A DNA stretch of 64,000 bases, taken from positions 2,666,001 through 2,730,000 of the forward strand of contig NZ_CP059903.1 of NCBI RefSeq assembly GCF_014127485.1. Reading direction: 5' to 3'. Source of the DNA: Nocardioides dongkuii. Its GTDB lineage: Bacteria > Actinomycetota > Actinomycetes > Propionibacteriales > Nocardioidaceae. Below, piece after piece: positions 27,614 through 36,620 of the stretch. The notes under the pieces were generated by a model, which was not told the origin of the DNA, ran no database searches, and was given only the letters and a program-made list of their open reading frames with translations. The position numbers and the translations under genes are program-made. Position 1 is the first letter of the stretch, and each line of letters starts with the position of its first letter.

Positions 27614-27998
27614 CGCCCCCGGTGGTTGAGCAGCGAAGGCGCCCCGCGGGTCACCGGTGGTTGAGCAGCGAAGGCGCCCCGGCGCCTGAGCGTTGTCGAA
27701 ACCCGGTGAGGTGAGGCAGGGCCTCGATCGAGGCATCACCGGTGGTTGAGCAGCGAAGGCGCCCTGGCGGCTGAGCGAATGTCGAAACCCGGTGAGGTAA
27801 CGCAGGGCCTCGATCGAGGCATCACCCGGTGGTTGAGCAGCGAAGGCGCCCCGGCGCCTGAGCGATGTCGAAACCCGGTAAGGGAAGGCAGGGCCTCGAT
27901 CGAAGTGGTACGTCGGCTGCAGGGGTCTCGACATCGCCCGACCACCGGTACGGCGGGCGCTCCTCGCTGCCCGACCACCGGTACGACGGCGGGTCCCT

Positions 27999-28135
27999 CC
28001 GGTGGTTGAGCAGTGAAGGCGCTCTGCGCCTGAGTGTTGTCGAAACCCGGTGAGGTGAGGCAGGGCCTTGATCGGGGTGGGCGGCTTGGCTGCGGGGGTC
28101 TCGACACCGGGACCTCGTCCCTGCTCGACCACCGG
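27999..28135. mobile_element. 137-base MITE-like element, copy A
   Basis: The ends are near-perfect terminal inverted repeats: CCGGTGGTTGAGCAG at 27999-28013 and CTGCTCGACCACCGG at 28121-28135, one mismatch. It has no coding capacity. It shares length and core with copy B. Mobility is inferred from structure only; no target-site duplication is clear. Confidence 0.65.
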
Positions 28136-28138
28136 TTG

Positions 28139-28275
28139 CCGGTGGTTGAGCAGCGAAGGCGCCCCGGCGCCTGAGCGATGTCGAAACCCGGTGAGGTGAG
28201 GCAGGGCCTCGGTCGGGGTTGTACGTCGGTTGCGGGGGTCTCGACACCGGGACTTCGTCCCTGCTCGACCACCGG
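28139..28275. mobile_element. 137-base MITE-like element, copy B
   Basis: A second copy in the same orientation, with CCGGTGGTTGAGCAG at 28139-28153 and CTGCTCGACCACCGG at 28261-28275. It is separated from copy A by three bases (TTG). Identity of length and ends argues that the 137-base form is the unit. Confidence 0.65.
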
Positions 28276-28411
28276 GGGTGAGCGGTGTCCACAGTCCGCA
28301 ACTTGGGTTGTGGAGGGGTGTCGGTTTTCGTGATCGAGTCGTGATCTGAGCGCCCTGTGGAGACCCCGTTCAGACCCCGGAACTGTCGGTGGTCACGGCT
28401 TGAATGGAGCC

Positions 28412-29665
28412 ATGTCAGCAGCCACCGTCGCAGGGGTCCACCCGGTCACCGGGCTGGTCGCGCGCACCGCGGACAACGTCGCCGCGATGCGCGACGCCTG
28501 GCTGGTTTCCATGGACGCCCACGCCGCGGGTCAGGCGCTGGTCGAGCTGAACCGGTTGCAGTCCGAGATCACCGAGCTCCAGGCGAGGGTCGCGGTCCGC
28601 GCCCAACAGGCCGGCACCGCCGAGACCAACGGCGCGACATCGCTGGCGAACTGGTTGGCCGTCACCACCCGGCAGTCCCGCACTTCGACCCACCGGTTCA
28701 TGCGCCTCGCCGAATCCCTCGACAGGGAGACCTTTGAGCCGGTCCGGGTCGCGTTGTCCGAAGGACGGGTGAACCCCGACCAAGCACTCGTCATCACTGA
28801 CGCCGTCGACGCACTCCCCGACGACATCGAGGTGGATGTCCGCGATCGCGCGGTTGAGGTGCTGCTGACAGAGGCAGCCCATCACGACCCGGTCGCGTTA
28901 CGCCGCCTCGGCAAGCGGTTGCTGGACGTGGTCGCCCCCGAGATCGGGGAGGCCCACGAGGCGAGGGTGATCGAGGCAGAGGAAGAACGCGCCCGGGCAC
29001 ACACCCGGTTGACGATGACCGACGACGGCCACGGCACCACCTACGGGAAGTTCCAGCTCCCCACCGCCCAAGCCCAGATGCTCAAGAAGGCCCTGCACGC
29101 CATCGCCGCACCGAAAGCCCAAACCGCCCGCCACGGGACGCTGCCCGTGCGGCGCCCGGGTCCGGAGCGGCTCGGACAAGCGTTCTGCGAGCTGATCGAA
29201 CGGATCCCGGCCGGGGTGCTGCCCGAGGCCGGTGGCGTCAACGCCACCGCGGTGGTGCTGATGGGCCTCGAGACGTTCCGCGGGGGCCACGGCGTCGCGC
29301 ACCTCGACACCGGCGCGACCATCAGCGCCGGACAGGCCCGCCGGTTGGCCTGTGAGGCCGGGATCATCCCCGCCGTCCTCGGCGGCAAGTCCCAGGTCCT
29401 CGACCTCGGCCGCACCCGCCGCTTCCACACCAAGACCCAACGCATCGCCCTCGCGATCAGGGACGGCGGGTGCACCGCCGAGGGCTGCGACTGGCCACCC
29501 GGCATGTGCCACGCCCACCACGACCCGGCCTGGTGCCAAGGCGGAGTCACCGACATCGACCACGCCCGGTTGTTGTGTCCGAAGCACCATGCCCGGGCCC
29601 ATGACCCGGCGTACGCCAGCACCTGCCGTCCCGACGGCAAGATCACCTTCCACCGACGGACGTAG
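28412..29665 (+). CDS. DUF222/HNH endonuclease domain protein (13E12 repeat family)
   Basis: A 417-residue protein of the actinobacterial 13E12 type: a DUF222 helical domain (about 20-250) and a C-terminal HNH nuclease fold with CTAEGCDWPP, CHAHHDPAWCQGG, DIDHARLLCPKHH. The zinc-binding cysteines and catalytic histidines are intact, so nuclease activity is plausible. Many genomes carry several copies; function is unknown, with mobile-DNA links suggested. It stands between two clusters of short inverted-repeat elements. ATG at 28412 is preferred to a TTG 12 bases upstream. Confidence 0.92.
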   Translation: MSAATVAGVHPVTGLVARTADNVAAMRDAWLVSMDAHAAGQALVELNRLQSEITELQARVAVRAQQAGTAETNGATSLANWLAVTTRQSRTSTHRFMRLAESLDRETFEPVRVALSEGRVNPDQALVITDAVDALPDDIEVDVRDRAVEVLLTEAAHHDPVALRRLGKRLLDVVAPEIGEAHEARVIEAEEERARAHTRLTMTDDGHGTTYGKFQLPTAQAQMLKKALHAIAAPKAQTARHGTLPVRRPGPERLGQAFCELIERIPAGVLPEAGGVNATAVVLMGLETFRGGHGVAHLDTGATISAGQARRLACEAGIIPAVLGGKSQVLDLGRTRRFHTKTQRIALAIRDGGCTAEGCDWPPGMCHAHHDPAWCQGGVTDIDHARLLCPKHHARAHDPAYASTCRPDGKITFHRRT

Positions 29666-29685
29666 GCCGCTGGGACCTGACAGGT

Positions 29686-30129
29686 CTAGAGCGCGGCGGC
29701 GAGCTTCCTCGCGCGCTCGGCGATGGCCTCGGTGTCAGCCAGTCTGCCGGGCTCGAACGGCAGCTCCAGCCGGTCCTTGCCCTTGTCGCGATAGCGCGGG
29801 ATCACGTGCAGGTGGAAGTGGAAGACGGTCTGCCACGCTGCGACGCCACTGCAGTGGAGCAGATTCACCCCGTCGGCGCCGAGCTCGGAAAGCGCGACGA
29901 TCGCGATCCGCTGGGCGGCCAGCGTGGTAGCAGTCAGGTCCTCGGCGGGGATCTGGACAAGGTCGGCGCTGTGGCGCTTCGGGATCACCAGTAGGTGGCC
30001 GTCCGAGCCGGGATCGATGTCCATGAAGGCGAACGTCGTCGCATCCTCGGCCACCTTCGCGCAGGGGATCGTCCCGGCCACGATCCCGCAGAAGACGCAC
30101 TGTTCCGCCGAGTCGACCTGGTCACTCAT
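29686..30129 (-). CDS. HIT-family nucleotide hydrolase/transferase
   Basis: A 147-residue histidine-triad protein. It opens with the zinc-type CVFCGIVAGTIPCAKV segment and ends with the triad FHFHLHVIPRY. Members hydrolyse or transfer nucleotides on phosphoramidates and dinucleoside polyphosphates. Codon use is slightly less GC-rich than most neighbours (several ATC/GCA/TTC-poor runs), and it lies inside the repeat-bounded patch with the DUF222-HNH gene, so it may have moved with it; this is weak evidence. Confidence 0.9.
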   Translation of the reverse strand: MSDQVDSAEQCVFCGIVAGTIPCAKVAEDATTFAFMDIDPGSDGHLLVIPKRHSADLVQIPAEDLTATTLAAQRIAIVALSELGADGVNLLHCSGVAAWQTVFHFHLHVIPRYRDKGKDRLELPFEPGRLADTEAIAERARKLAAAL

Positions 30130-30147
30130 GCGGCGACGCTAGCGATT

Positions 30148-30274
30148 CGGTGGTCGAGCGTGGTGATCGAGGCCCCGGCTCGGCCCACCGGGTTTCGACA
30201 ACGCTCAGGCGCAGAGCGCCTTCGCTGCTCAACCACCGGCGACGCGCAGAGCGCCTTCGCTGCTCAACCACCGG
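30148..30274. repeat. Second repeat cluster, opposite orientation
   Basis: A roughly 92-base element with CGGTGGTCGAGC at 30148 and TGCTCAACCACCGG ending at 30239 is followed by a second right end at 30244-30274. The 31 bases at 30209-30239 and 30244-30274 are identical, and include TTCGCTGCTCAACCACCGG. Orientation is reversed relative to the array before the HNH gene, so the DUF222-HNH and HIT genes are bracketed by inverted copies. Confidence 0.85.
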
Positions 30275-30289
30275 AGGGCGAGCCGGAGG

Positions 30290-31087
30290 TCAGCCGGCGA
30301 GGAAGCGGCGCAGGACCTCGAGGAACACCTCGGGCTGCTCGGAGTGCACCCAGTGGCCGGCGCCCTTCACCGTGACCCGGCGGGTGTTCGGGAACCAGCG
30401 GTCCATGGCGGCGGCGTACTCATCCTCGACGTACGGCGAGGTCTCGCCGGCGATCCACAGCGTGCGGCCCCGGTACGGCGGGGCGTCGGCGAGCGCCTCC
30501 TCGGGCCAGCCGCCGAGCAGGTCGAGGTCGCGGCCGAGGACCTCGAGGTTGGGCATCCAGGCCCACCCGTCGCCGTCGCGGCGGAGGTTCTGCAGCAGGA
30601 AGCTGCGCACGGTGGGGTGCGGCACAGCCTCGGTCAACGCCTCGTCGGCGTCGCTGCGCCGCTCGAGTCCGTCGAGGTCGAGGGCCAGCATCGCCTCGAT
30701 GTAGCCGCCGAACTCGCTGCGCTCCGGGTAGGCGACCGGCGCGACGTCCACGACGCACAGCCGCTCCACGAGCTCGGGGTGGCGCAGGGCGAGCACCATC
30801 GCCGCCTTGCCGCCCATCGAGTGCCCCACCAGCGCCACCGGGTCGTCGGCGGAGAACAGCCCCGCGACCTCGTCGGCCATCTCGACGTAGTCGAAGCGCT
30901 CCCGCCACGCCGACCGCCCGTGGTGCGGCATGTCGACGAGCAGCACCCGGTGGTCGACGGCGAGCGCCTTGGCGGCGGTGGTCCAGTTCTTGCCCTGCCC
31001 GAAGAGGCCGTGGCAGAACGCGACCAGGGGTCCGGACTCCCCCAGCTCCGTGGTGTGGAGGCCGGACGAGCGGGACGCGGAAGCCAT
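30290..31087 (-). CDS. Alpha/beta hydrolase (YbfF-like esterase)
   Basis: A 265-residue alpha/beta hydrolase. The oxyanion segment FCHGLFGQGKNW, the nucleophile elbow GHSMGGKAAM and the late catalytic histidine in GAGHWVHSEQP are visible; the lid region is short. It resembles the E. coli YbfF class of small esterases. The substrate is not predictable. ATG at 31087 is chosen since earlier codons belong to the intergenic space. It is followed by the repeat cluster. Confidence 0.88.
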   Translation of the reverse strand: MASASRSSGLHTTELGESGPLVAFCHGLFGQGKNWTTAAKALAVDHRVLLVDMPHHGRSAWRERFDYVEMADEVAGLFSADDPVALVGHSMGGKAAMVLALRHPELVERLCVVDVAPVAYPERSEFGGYIEAMLALDLDGLERRSDADEALTEAVPHPTVRSFLLQNLRRDGDGWAWMPNLEVLGRDLDLLGGWPEEALADAPPYRGRTLWIAGETSPYVEDEYAAAMDRWFPNTRRVTVKGAGHWVHSEQPEVFLEVLRRFLAG

Positions 31088-31101
31088 GGCGCCGAGGCTA
31101 G

Positions 31102-31869
31102 TCAGCACCAGGCCCGGAGGCCGCGCGGGGTCAGGTCGCGGTCGCGCAGCACGACGGGGAGCCGGTCGCCGTGCTCAGCGCAGGTGGCGCGGAAGTCACG
31201 GCGCCGGTACTCCACCACCACCACCCGCCGGCCGTACGCCGCGACGTAGCGCCCGCACTCGTCGTACCGGCCGCACTCCTCGGCCACCGCGAAGTCGAAG
31301 CCGATCCGCGAGCCGCGGAGGCCGGCGAGGTTCTTCTGGCCCGCGGCGAGCCCGGACCGGTGCGCCGCCCGCACCAGCAGCCGGGCGTACGCGACGGCGT
31401 GGCGCCGCTTCAGCAGCCGGTGGCTGCGGGTGAAGGAGTCGAGGTTGTCGTACTCCACCGCGTCGAAGCCGTCCCGCGCGCACCCGGCCGTCCAGCGCCC
31501 GACGATGCGCGCCAGCTGGCGGCGCTTCGCCGACGTGCGCAGGTCGAGCAGCCACTCGCCCCAGTCCTCGTCGACGACGGGCCGGCCGTCGCGCTGCAGC
31601 ACCAGGTGCATCCGGTCCCGCCAGAACCCGCGGGCACCGGGCTGGGTCTGGAACCCGTTGACGTAGCAGACGTCGTACCGCCCGGTCGGCGCCTCGGTGC
31701 GGTCCCGCACGACGATCCCGACCCGGTCCGGCACCGACCGCACCCCGCCGAGCTGGTAGTCCACGTCGGTGCCGACCGGCAGCTGCTCCACGGCGTACGC
31801 CGGGGCGGCCACGGTCGTGATCACGGCCGTCGTCACGAGCGCCAGCAGGGTCGTCACGAATCTGCGCAC
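31102..31869 (-). CDS. Secreted GH114-like glycoside hydrolase
   Basis: A 255-residue protein from GTG at 31869. A signal peptide (about 1-26, ending APAYA) precedes a TIM-barrel domain of the GH114 type (endo-alpha-1,4-polygalactosaminidase): VDYQLGG, VCYVNGFQ, GFDAVEYDNLDSF and LAAGQKN. Acidic residues expected for catalysis (EYDNLD, EWLLDLR) are present. Members act on galactosaminogalactan-like polymers; bacterial substrates are poorly known. It is divergent from the SRPBCC gene, with only 32 bases between start codons. Confidence 0.82.
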   Translation of the reverse strand: MRRFVTTLLALVTTAVITTVAAPAYAVEQLPVGTDVDYQLGGVRSVPDRVGIVVRDRTEAPTGRYDVCYVNGFQTQPGARGFWRDRMHLVLQRDGRPVVDEDWGEWLLDLRTSAKRRQLARIVGRWTAGCARDGFDAVEYDNLDSFTRSHRLLKRRHAVAYARLLVRAAHRSGLAAGQKNLAGLRGSRIGFDFAVAEECGRYDECGRYVAAYGRRVVVVEYRRRDFRATCAEHGDRLPVVLRDRDLTPRGLRAWC

Positions 31870-31901
31870 GGACGGGACGCTACCCGTGGCACCATCCCTC
31901 C

Positions 31902-32408
31902 ATGACCACCGAGGAGAGCAGCGAGGAGCGCATCGAGACCAGCCGCCTGATGGCCGCACCGGCGGCGGACGTGTTCGCCGTCCTCTGCGACCCGCAGGGC
32001 CACATCGCGATCGACTCCTCCGGCATGCTCCAGGGCGCCACCGGCGAGCCGGTCGCCGCGGCCGGCGACACCTTCACCGTGCACATGGACCGCGAGTCCC
32101 TCAACGACTTCCCCGAGATGGGCCGCTACGACGTCACCGTCACGATCCGCGACCTCGAGCCGGACCGGCTGATCTCCTGGACCGTGCTCGGCCGGGTGCG
32201 CCCGCAGATCGGACACGTCTACGGCTACCGCCTCGAGCCGGACCCCGACGGCAGCGACGGCACGCTGGTCACCTCGTTCTACGACTGGTCCGACATCCAC
32301 CCCGACTGGCGCGCGATGGGGATCTTCCCGGTGCTCAGCGAGAACGCGCTGCGCGCCACCCTGGGCATCCTGGACCGCACCGTGCGGCGCGGGTACGTCC
32401 GCGGCTGA
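31902..32408 (+). CDS. SRPBCC-family protein
   Basis: A 168-residue START/SRPBCC-fold protein: IETSRLMAAPAADVFAVLCD is the typical first strand-helix, followed by VTIRDLEPDRLISWTVLG. The fold binds hydrophobic ligands; many members are annotated only as polyketide cyclase-like. No catalytic residue can be assigned. The next gene starts 7 bases after its stop, so they form an operon. Confidence 0.88.
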   Translation: MTTEESSEERIETSRLMAAPAADVFAVLCDPQGHIAIDSSGMLQGATGEPVAAAGDTFTVHMDRESLNDFPEMGRYDVTVTIRDLEPDRLISWTVLGRVRPQIGHVYGYRLEPDPDGSDGTLVTSFYDWSDIHPDWRAMGIFPVLSENALRATLGILDRTVRRGYVRG

Positions 32409-32415
32409 GGACGTC

Positions 32416-33345
32416 GTGCGGATCAGCGTCGACCGCGTGCTGCCGCTCCGGTTCCGGGACGGCTCGCCGGTGCGCGCCGCCTCCGCGGTCGCGCCGTACG
32501 GCGGGGGCTGGCTGGTCGCGCAGGACGACGCGACCCACGCCTGCTGGTGGCGCGACGGCGCCGGCGACCCCGTGCGGCTGCTGCCCGCGGTCGCGGGGCA
32601 CGAGGTCTTCGACGAGGCGCACGGGACCAAGCACCTCAAGCCCGACCTGGAGGCGGCCTGCCCGGTCCCCGGGAGGGACGGCGCCGAGGACGGCGTGCTG
32701 CTCCTGGGGTCGGGGTCCACCCCGGCCCGGATGCGCTCGGTCCTCGTGCCGGAGCCCGGCGGGGAGCCCGTCGTCGGCGACCTGGCGCCGCTGTACCCCC
32801 GGGTCGCCGAGGTCCTCGGCGTGCCGCCCGACCAGCTCAACCTCGAGGGCGCGGCCGTGGCCGGCGGCACCGTGCGCTGGTTCCATCGCGGCCGCCCCGC
32901 GGGCGGGCTGCCGTCGGCGAGCCTCGAGGTACCCCTCGACGACCTGGTCGCCGCCACCCGCGGATCCCTCGACCCCGCCAGCGTGCGGATCGCGCGGCCG
33001 CGCGAGGTGCACCTGGGCGACGGCCTCGCGGTCACCGACGCGGTCGCCGTCGACGACCGGACGACGCTCGTCAGCGCCGCGGCTGAGGACAGCCCGAACG
33101 CCTACGACGACGGCCCGGTGGTCGCCTCCGCCCTCGCCGTCCTGGTGGACGGCGGGGTCGACGGTGAGGTCGCCGCGCGCGCGATGCTGCCCGCGCTCGA
33201 CGGCCGGGTCGCCAAGGTCGAGGGCCTCGCGCTCAGGCCGAACGGGCGCGGGGCCGGCCACCGCGAGGCGCACCTGCTCGCCACGGTCGACGCCGACGAC
33301 CCGCAGGTGCCGTCGTCGGCGCTCGACCTCCGCGTCACCTGGTGA
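32416..33345 (+). CDS. Conserved hypothetical protein, possible beta-propeller-like fold
   Basis: A 309-residue cytosolic protein with no signal peptide or membrane span. It consists of repeated short beta-type blocks (APYGGGWLVAQDDATHACWW, DGVLLLGSGSTPARM, VAKVEGLALRPNG), as in DUF6929-like proteins. No catalytic motif is recognised. It follows the SRPBCC gene closely and converges with the duplicated dehydrogenase 15 bases away. Function unknown. Confidence 0.8.
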   Translation: MRISVDRVLPLRFRDGSPVRAASAVAPYGGGWLVAQDDATHACWWRDGAGDPVRLLPAVAGHEVFDEAHGTKHLKPDLEAACPVPGRDGAEDGVLLLGSGSTPARMRSVLVPEPGGEPVVGDLAPLYPRVAEVLGVPPDQLNLEGAAVAGGTVRWFHRGRPAGGLPSASLEVPLDDLVAATRGSLDPASVRIARPREVHLGDGLAVTDAVAVDDRTTLVSAAAEDSPNAYDDGPVVASALAVLVDGGVDGEVAARAMLPALDGRVAKVEGLALRPNGRGAGHREAHLLATVDADDPQVPSSALDLRVTW

Positions 33346-33360
33346 CGCGGCCCGCGCGGG

Positions 33361-35163
33361 TCAGCGCGCGCTGTAGTCGCGGAACCCGCGCTTGGTCTTG
33401 CGGCCGAGGTAGCCCGCGGTGACCAGGTGCTCCAGCAGCGGCGCCGGCGCGAAGCCCGGCTCGCGGAACTCCAGGTAGAGCTCGCGCTGGATCGCCAGCG
33501 ACACGTCGTTGCCGACCACGTCGAGCAGCTCGAAGGGGCCCATCGGCAGCGCGCAGCCCTGCTTCATCGCGGTATCGATGTCGTCGGCCGTGGCGTAGTG
33601 CGCCTCGAGCATCTTGACCGCGTCGTTGAGGTAGGGGAAGAGCAGCGCGTTCACGATGAACCCGGCGCGGTCGGCGCAGGAGACGGCCACCTTGCCGACC
33701 CGCTCGCACAGGGCGCGGGTGGTCTCGGTGACGTCCTCGGAGGTCGAGACCGTCGAGACGACCTCGACCAGCTTCATGATCGGCGCGGGGTTGAAGAAGT
33801 GCATGCCGACGACGTCCTGGGGACGGCTCGTGGCCTGCGCGCAGGCGATGATCGGCAGCGACGAGGTCGTGGTGGCGAGGATCGCGCCGGGCTTGCAGAT
33901 GTCGTCGAGGTTGGCGAACAGCGTGGTCTTGACCGCGAGGTCCTCCGCGATCGCCTCGACCACGATGTCGACGTCGGCGAGGTCGTCGAGCGAGATCGAC
34001 CCGGTGAGCCGGCCGAGCACCTCGGTCTTGGTCTCCTCGGTGGCCCGGCCGCGCTGGATCTGCTTGTCGAAGCTCTTGGTGATCGCGGCGACGACGCCGT
34101 CGACCTTGTCCTGGCTGCGGCCGACGTACGTCACGTCGAAGCCGCTCTTCGCGAACACCTCGATGATGCCGGTGGCCATCGTGCCGGTGCCGACGACGCC
34201 GACGCTCCGGATGTCGCGCCGGAGCTCAGGCTTCTCGTCGGCGGAGGGGGTCTTGTCGTCGGGGACGACGACCGGGCTGTCGGGCGCCTCGTAGGTGTAG
34301 AAGCCGCGTCCGGTCTTGCGGCCCAGCAGGCCCGCGGTGACCATCTGCTTGAGGACCGGCGACGGCGCGTGCAGGCGGTCGCGGCCCTGGCGGTACATCG
34401 TCTCGAGGATCTCGTACGCCGTGTCCAGGCCGATCAGGTCGAGCAGCGCCAGCGGGCCCATCGGGTAGCCGCAGCCGTAGCGCATCGCGGCGTCGATGTC
34501 CTCGCGGGAGGCGTACTTGCCCTCGTACATCGCGACCGCGTGGTTGAGGTAGCCGAAGAGCAGGGTGTTGGCGATGAACCCGGCCTTGTCGCCGCACACG
34601 ACGGGGTTCTTGCCGAGCGCCTCGACCAGCGCCTTCACGTCGGCGAGCACGGCCTCCTCGGTGACGACGGTGCGGACGATCTCCACCAGGTCCTGCACCG
34701 GCGCGGGGTTGAAGAAGTGCACGCCCACGACCCGGCCGGGCCGCGCGGTGGCGGTGGAGAGCTCGGTCACCGACAGCGAGGAGGTGTTCGTGGCCAGCAC
34801 GGCGTCCGGCGCGACGATCCCGTCGAGCTCGCGGAAGATCGCCTTCTTGACGTCCATCGACTCCACGACGGCCTCGATGACCAGGTCCGCGTCGGCGAGG
34901 TCGGCGAGCGCGGTGGTGAGGGTGATCCGGCCGAGCAGGCCCGCCTGCTCCTCCTCGGTGAGCTTGCCGCGCTTGACCGCGCGGTCCGTCGAGTGCTCGA
35001 GGTGCTGGCGCCCGCGCTCGAGCGCCTCGTCGTCCTTCTCGGCGCCGACCACGGTGTACCCGTGCCGGGCGAAGACCTCCGCGATGCCGGCGCCCATGGT
35101 GCCGAGACCGACCACTCCGATGGTCGAGAAGGTGCGCGCGGAGGACTCAGGGGAGGTCGTCAT
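33361..35163 (-). CDS. Duplicated (two-copy) 3-hydroxyacyl-CoA dehydrogenase
   Basis: A 600-residue protein of two complete dehydrogenase units joined by a linker near 295-315. Each has an NAD(P) loop (GVVGLGTMGAGIAE at about 16; GVVGTGTMATGIIE in copy 2), the His-containing HFFNPAP motif and the C-terminal helical domain (LIGLDTAYEILE; VVGNDVSLAIQR). There is no enoyl-CoA hydratase domain. It oxidises 3-hydroxyacyl-CoA or reduces acetoacetyl-CoA. A second ATG at 35175 would add four residues. A palindrome 20 bases upstream links it to thiolase, ccr and ecm. Confidence 0.93.
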   Translation of the reverse strand: MTTSPESSARTFSTIGVVGLGTMGAGIAEVFARHGYTVVGAEKDDEALERGRQHLEHSTDRAVKRGKLTEEEQAGLLGRITLTTALADLADADLVIEAVVESMDVKKAIFRELDGIVAPDAVLATNTSSLSVTELSTATARPGRVVGVHFFNPAPVQDLVEIVRTVVTEEAVLADVKALVEALGKNPVVCGDKAGFIANTLLFGYLNHAVAMYEGKYASREDIDAAMRYGCGYPMGPLALLDLIGLDTAYEILETMYRQGRDRLHAPSPVLKQMVTAGLLGRKTGRGFYTYEAPDSPVVVPDDKTPSADEKPELRRDIRSVGVVGTGTMATGIIEVFAKSGFDVTYVGRSQDKVDGVVAAITKSFDKQIQRGRATEETKTEVLGRLTGSISLDDLADVDIVVEAIAEDLAVKTTLFANLDDICKPGAILATTTSSLPIIACAQATSRPQDVVGMHFFNPAPIMKLVEVVSTVSTSEDVTETTRALCERVGKVAVSCADRAGFIVNALLFPYLNDAVKMLEAHYATADDIDTAMKQGCALPMGPFELLDVVGNDVSLAIQRELYLEFREPGFAPAPLLEHLVTAGYLGRKTKRGFRDYSAR

Positions 35164-35183
35164 GGCCCGGATCATGACACGTA

Positions 35184-35197
35184 TTACCGCCCGGTAA
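35184..35197. promoter_or_regulatory. Palindromic operator TTACCGCCCGGTAA before the dehydrogenase
   Basis: A TTACC-N4-GGTAA site with perfect arms, ending 20 bases before ATG 35163 (8 bases before the alternative ATG 35175). On the minus strand it reads TTACCGGGCGGTAA, close to the ccr site. It also lies 20 bases from the 3' end of the neighbouring gene on the same strand upstream. Confidence 0.65.
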
Positions 35198-35217
35198 CAG
35201 TGACCCCGAACACGTCC

Positions 35218-36057
<840 letters not shown>

Positions 36058-36066
36058 GCCCCCAGA

Positions 36067-36603
36067 CTAGGTCCCGGCTGGTCGCCCGAGCGCGACGCGC
36101 ATGACCACCCGCGGCCCGTGGCGGTCCAGCCCCAGCGCCGTCTCGTGCTCGCGCAGGCGTCGCTGCCACGGCTCGGGGTCCTCGACCTCGGTGAACCCGA
36201 GGCGGCGGTAGAACGGCCCGTTCCACGGCACGTCGCGGTAGGTGCACAGCGACAGCTCCTCGTGCCCGGCCCACCGGGCCTCCTCCAGCGCCGCGCGGAC
36301 CAGCGCCGTCCCGACCCCCTGGCGCATCGCGTCGGGGTGCACCGAGAGCTGCTCGAGGTGTGCCGCGCCCTCGATCTCCAGGACGTGCACGAAGCCGACC
36401 ACGGGGTCGCCCGCGACGAGCAGGAACCCCGGCCGGTCGGCCCGGTGCCCTCCGGTCGGCGGCGGGTCGGTCAGCGGGTCCCCTCCCAGGTCGCCCCACA
36501 GCCCCTCGAACAGCGCACCGCCCGCGTCCTCGATCGCGGCGAGGTGGCGCAGGTCGGAGGGGCGCGCCAGGCGGACGGCGTACGGCGCGGGTCGCGGGCT
36601 CAC
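36067..36603 (-). CDS. GNAT-family N-acetyltransferase
   Basis: A 178-residue GNAT. The acetyl-CoA loop is VHPDAMRQGVGTALV (R/Q-x-x-G-x-G/A) with the preceding strand AAHLEQLSV, and the closing FYRRLGFTEVED. The C-terminal 30 residues are an extension (VVMRVALGRP). GTG at 36603 is 17 bases after the symporter stop, so the two are probably co-transcribed. Substrate unknown. Confidence 0.9.
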   Translation of the reverse strand: MSPRPAPYAVRLARPSDLRHLAAIEDAGGALFEGLWGDLGGDPLTDPPPTGGHRADRPGFLLVAGDPVVGFVHVLEIEGAAHLEQLSVHPDAMRQGVGTALVRAALEEARWAGHEELSLCTYRDVPWNGPFYRRLGFTEVEDPEPWQRRLREHETALGLDRHGPRVVMRVALGRPAGT

Positions 36604-36620
36604 CGTGGCATCCTCCCAGG

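Larger units (their letters stand above)
27621..28275. repeat. Array of dispersed GGTGGTTGAGCAG repeats (gene-free interval)
   Basis: The interval 27614-28411 holds no gene and is filled by six copies of a repeat that opens GGTGGTTGAGCAG and continues GAAGGCGCC, then CTGAGCG, TGTCGAAACCCGGT and GGCAGGGCCT. Copies begin at 27621 (short), 27656, 27741, 27828, 28001 and 28141. The last two are complete with terminal inverted repeats; the one at 27828 has a shortened right end. Spacer sequence varies (ATCACC, GTACGTCGG). The bases after 28276 to the HNH start hold nothing I recognise. Confidence 0.9.

Noticed and set aside
27621..28275. A CRISPR array in the repeat-rich interval
   Set aside because: Repeats are not of uniform short length with similar-sized unique spacers, they have terminal inverted repeats, and no cas genes are near.
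27822..28301. Small minus-strand ORFs in the repeat array
   Set aside because: They only translate the repeated DNA (STGFDIAQAPGRLRCSTT-like text) and recur with every copy.
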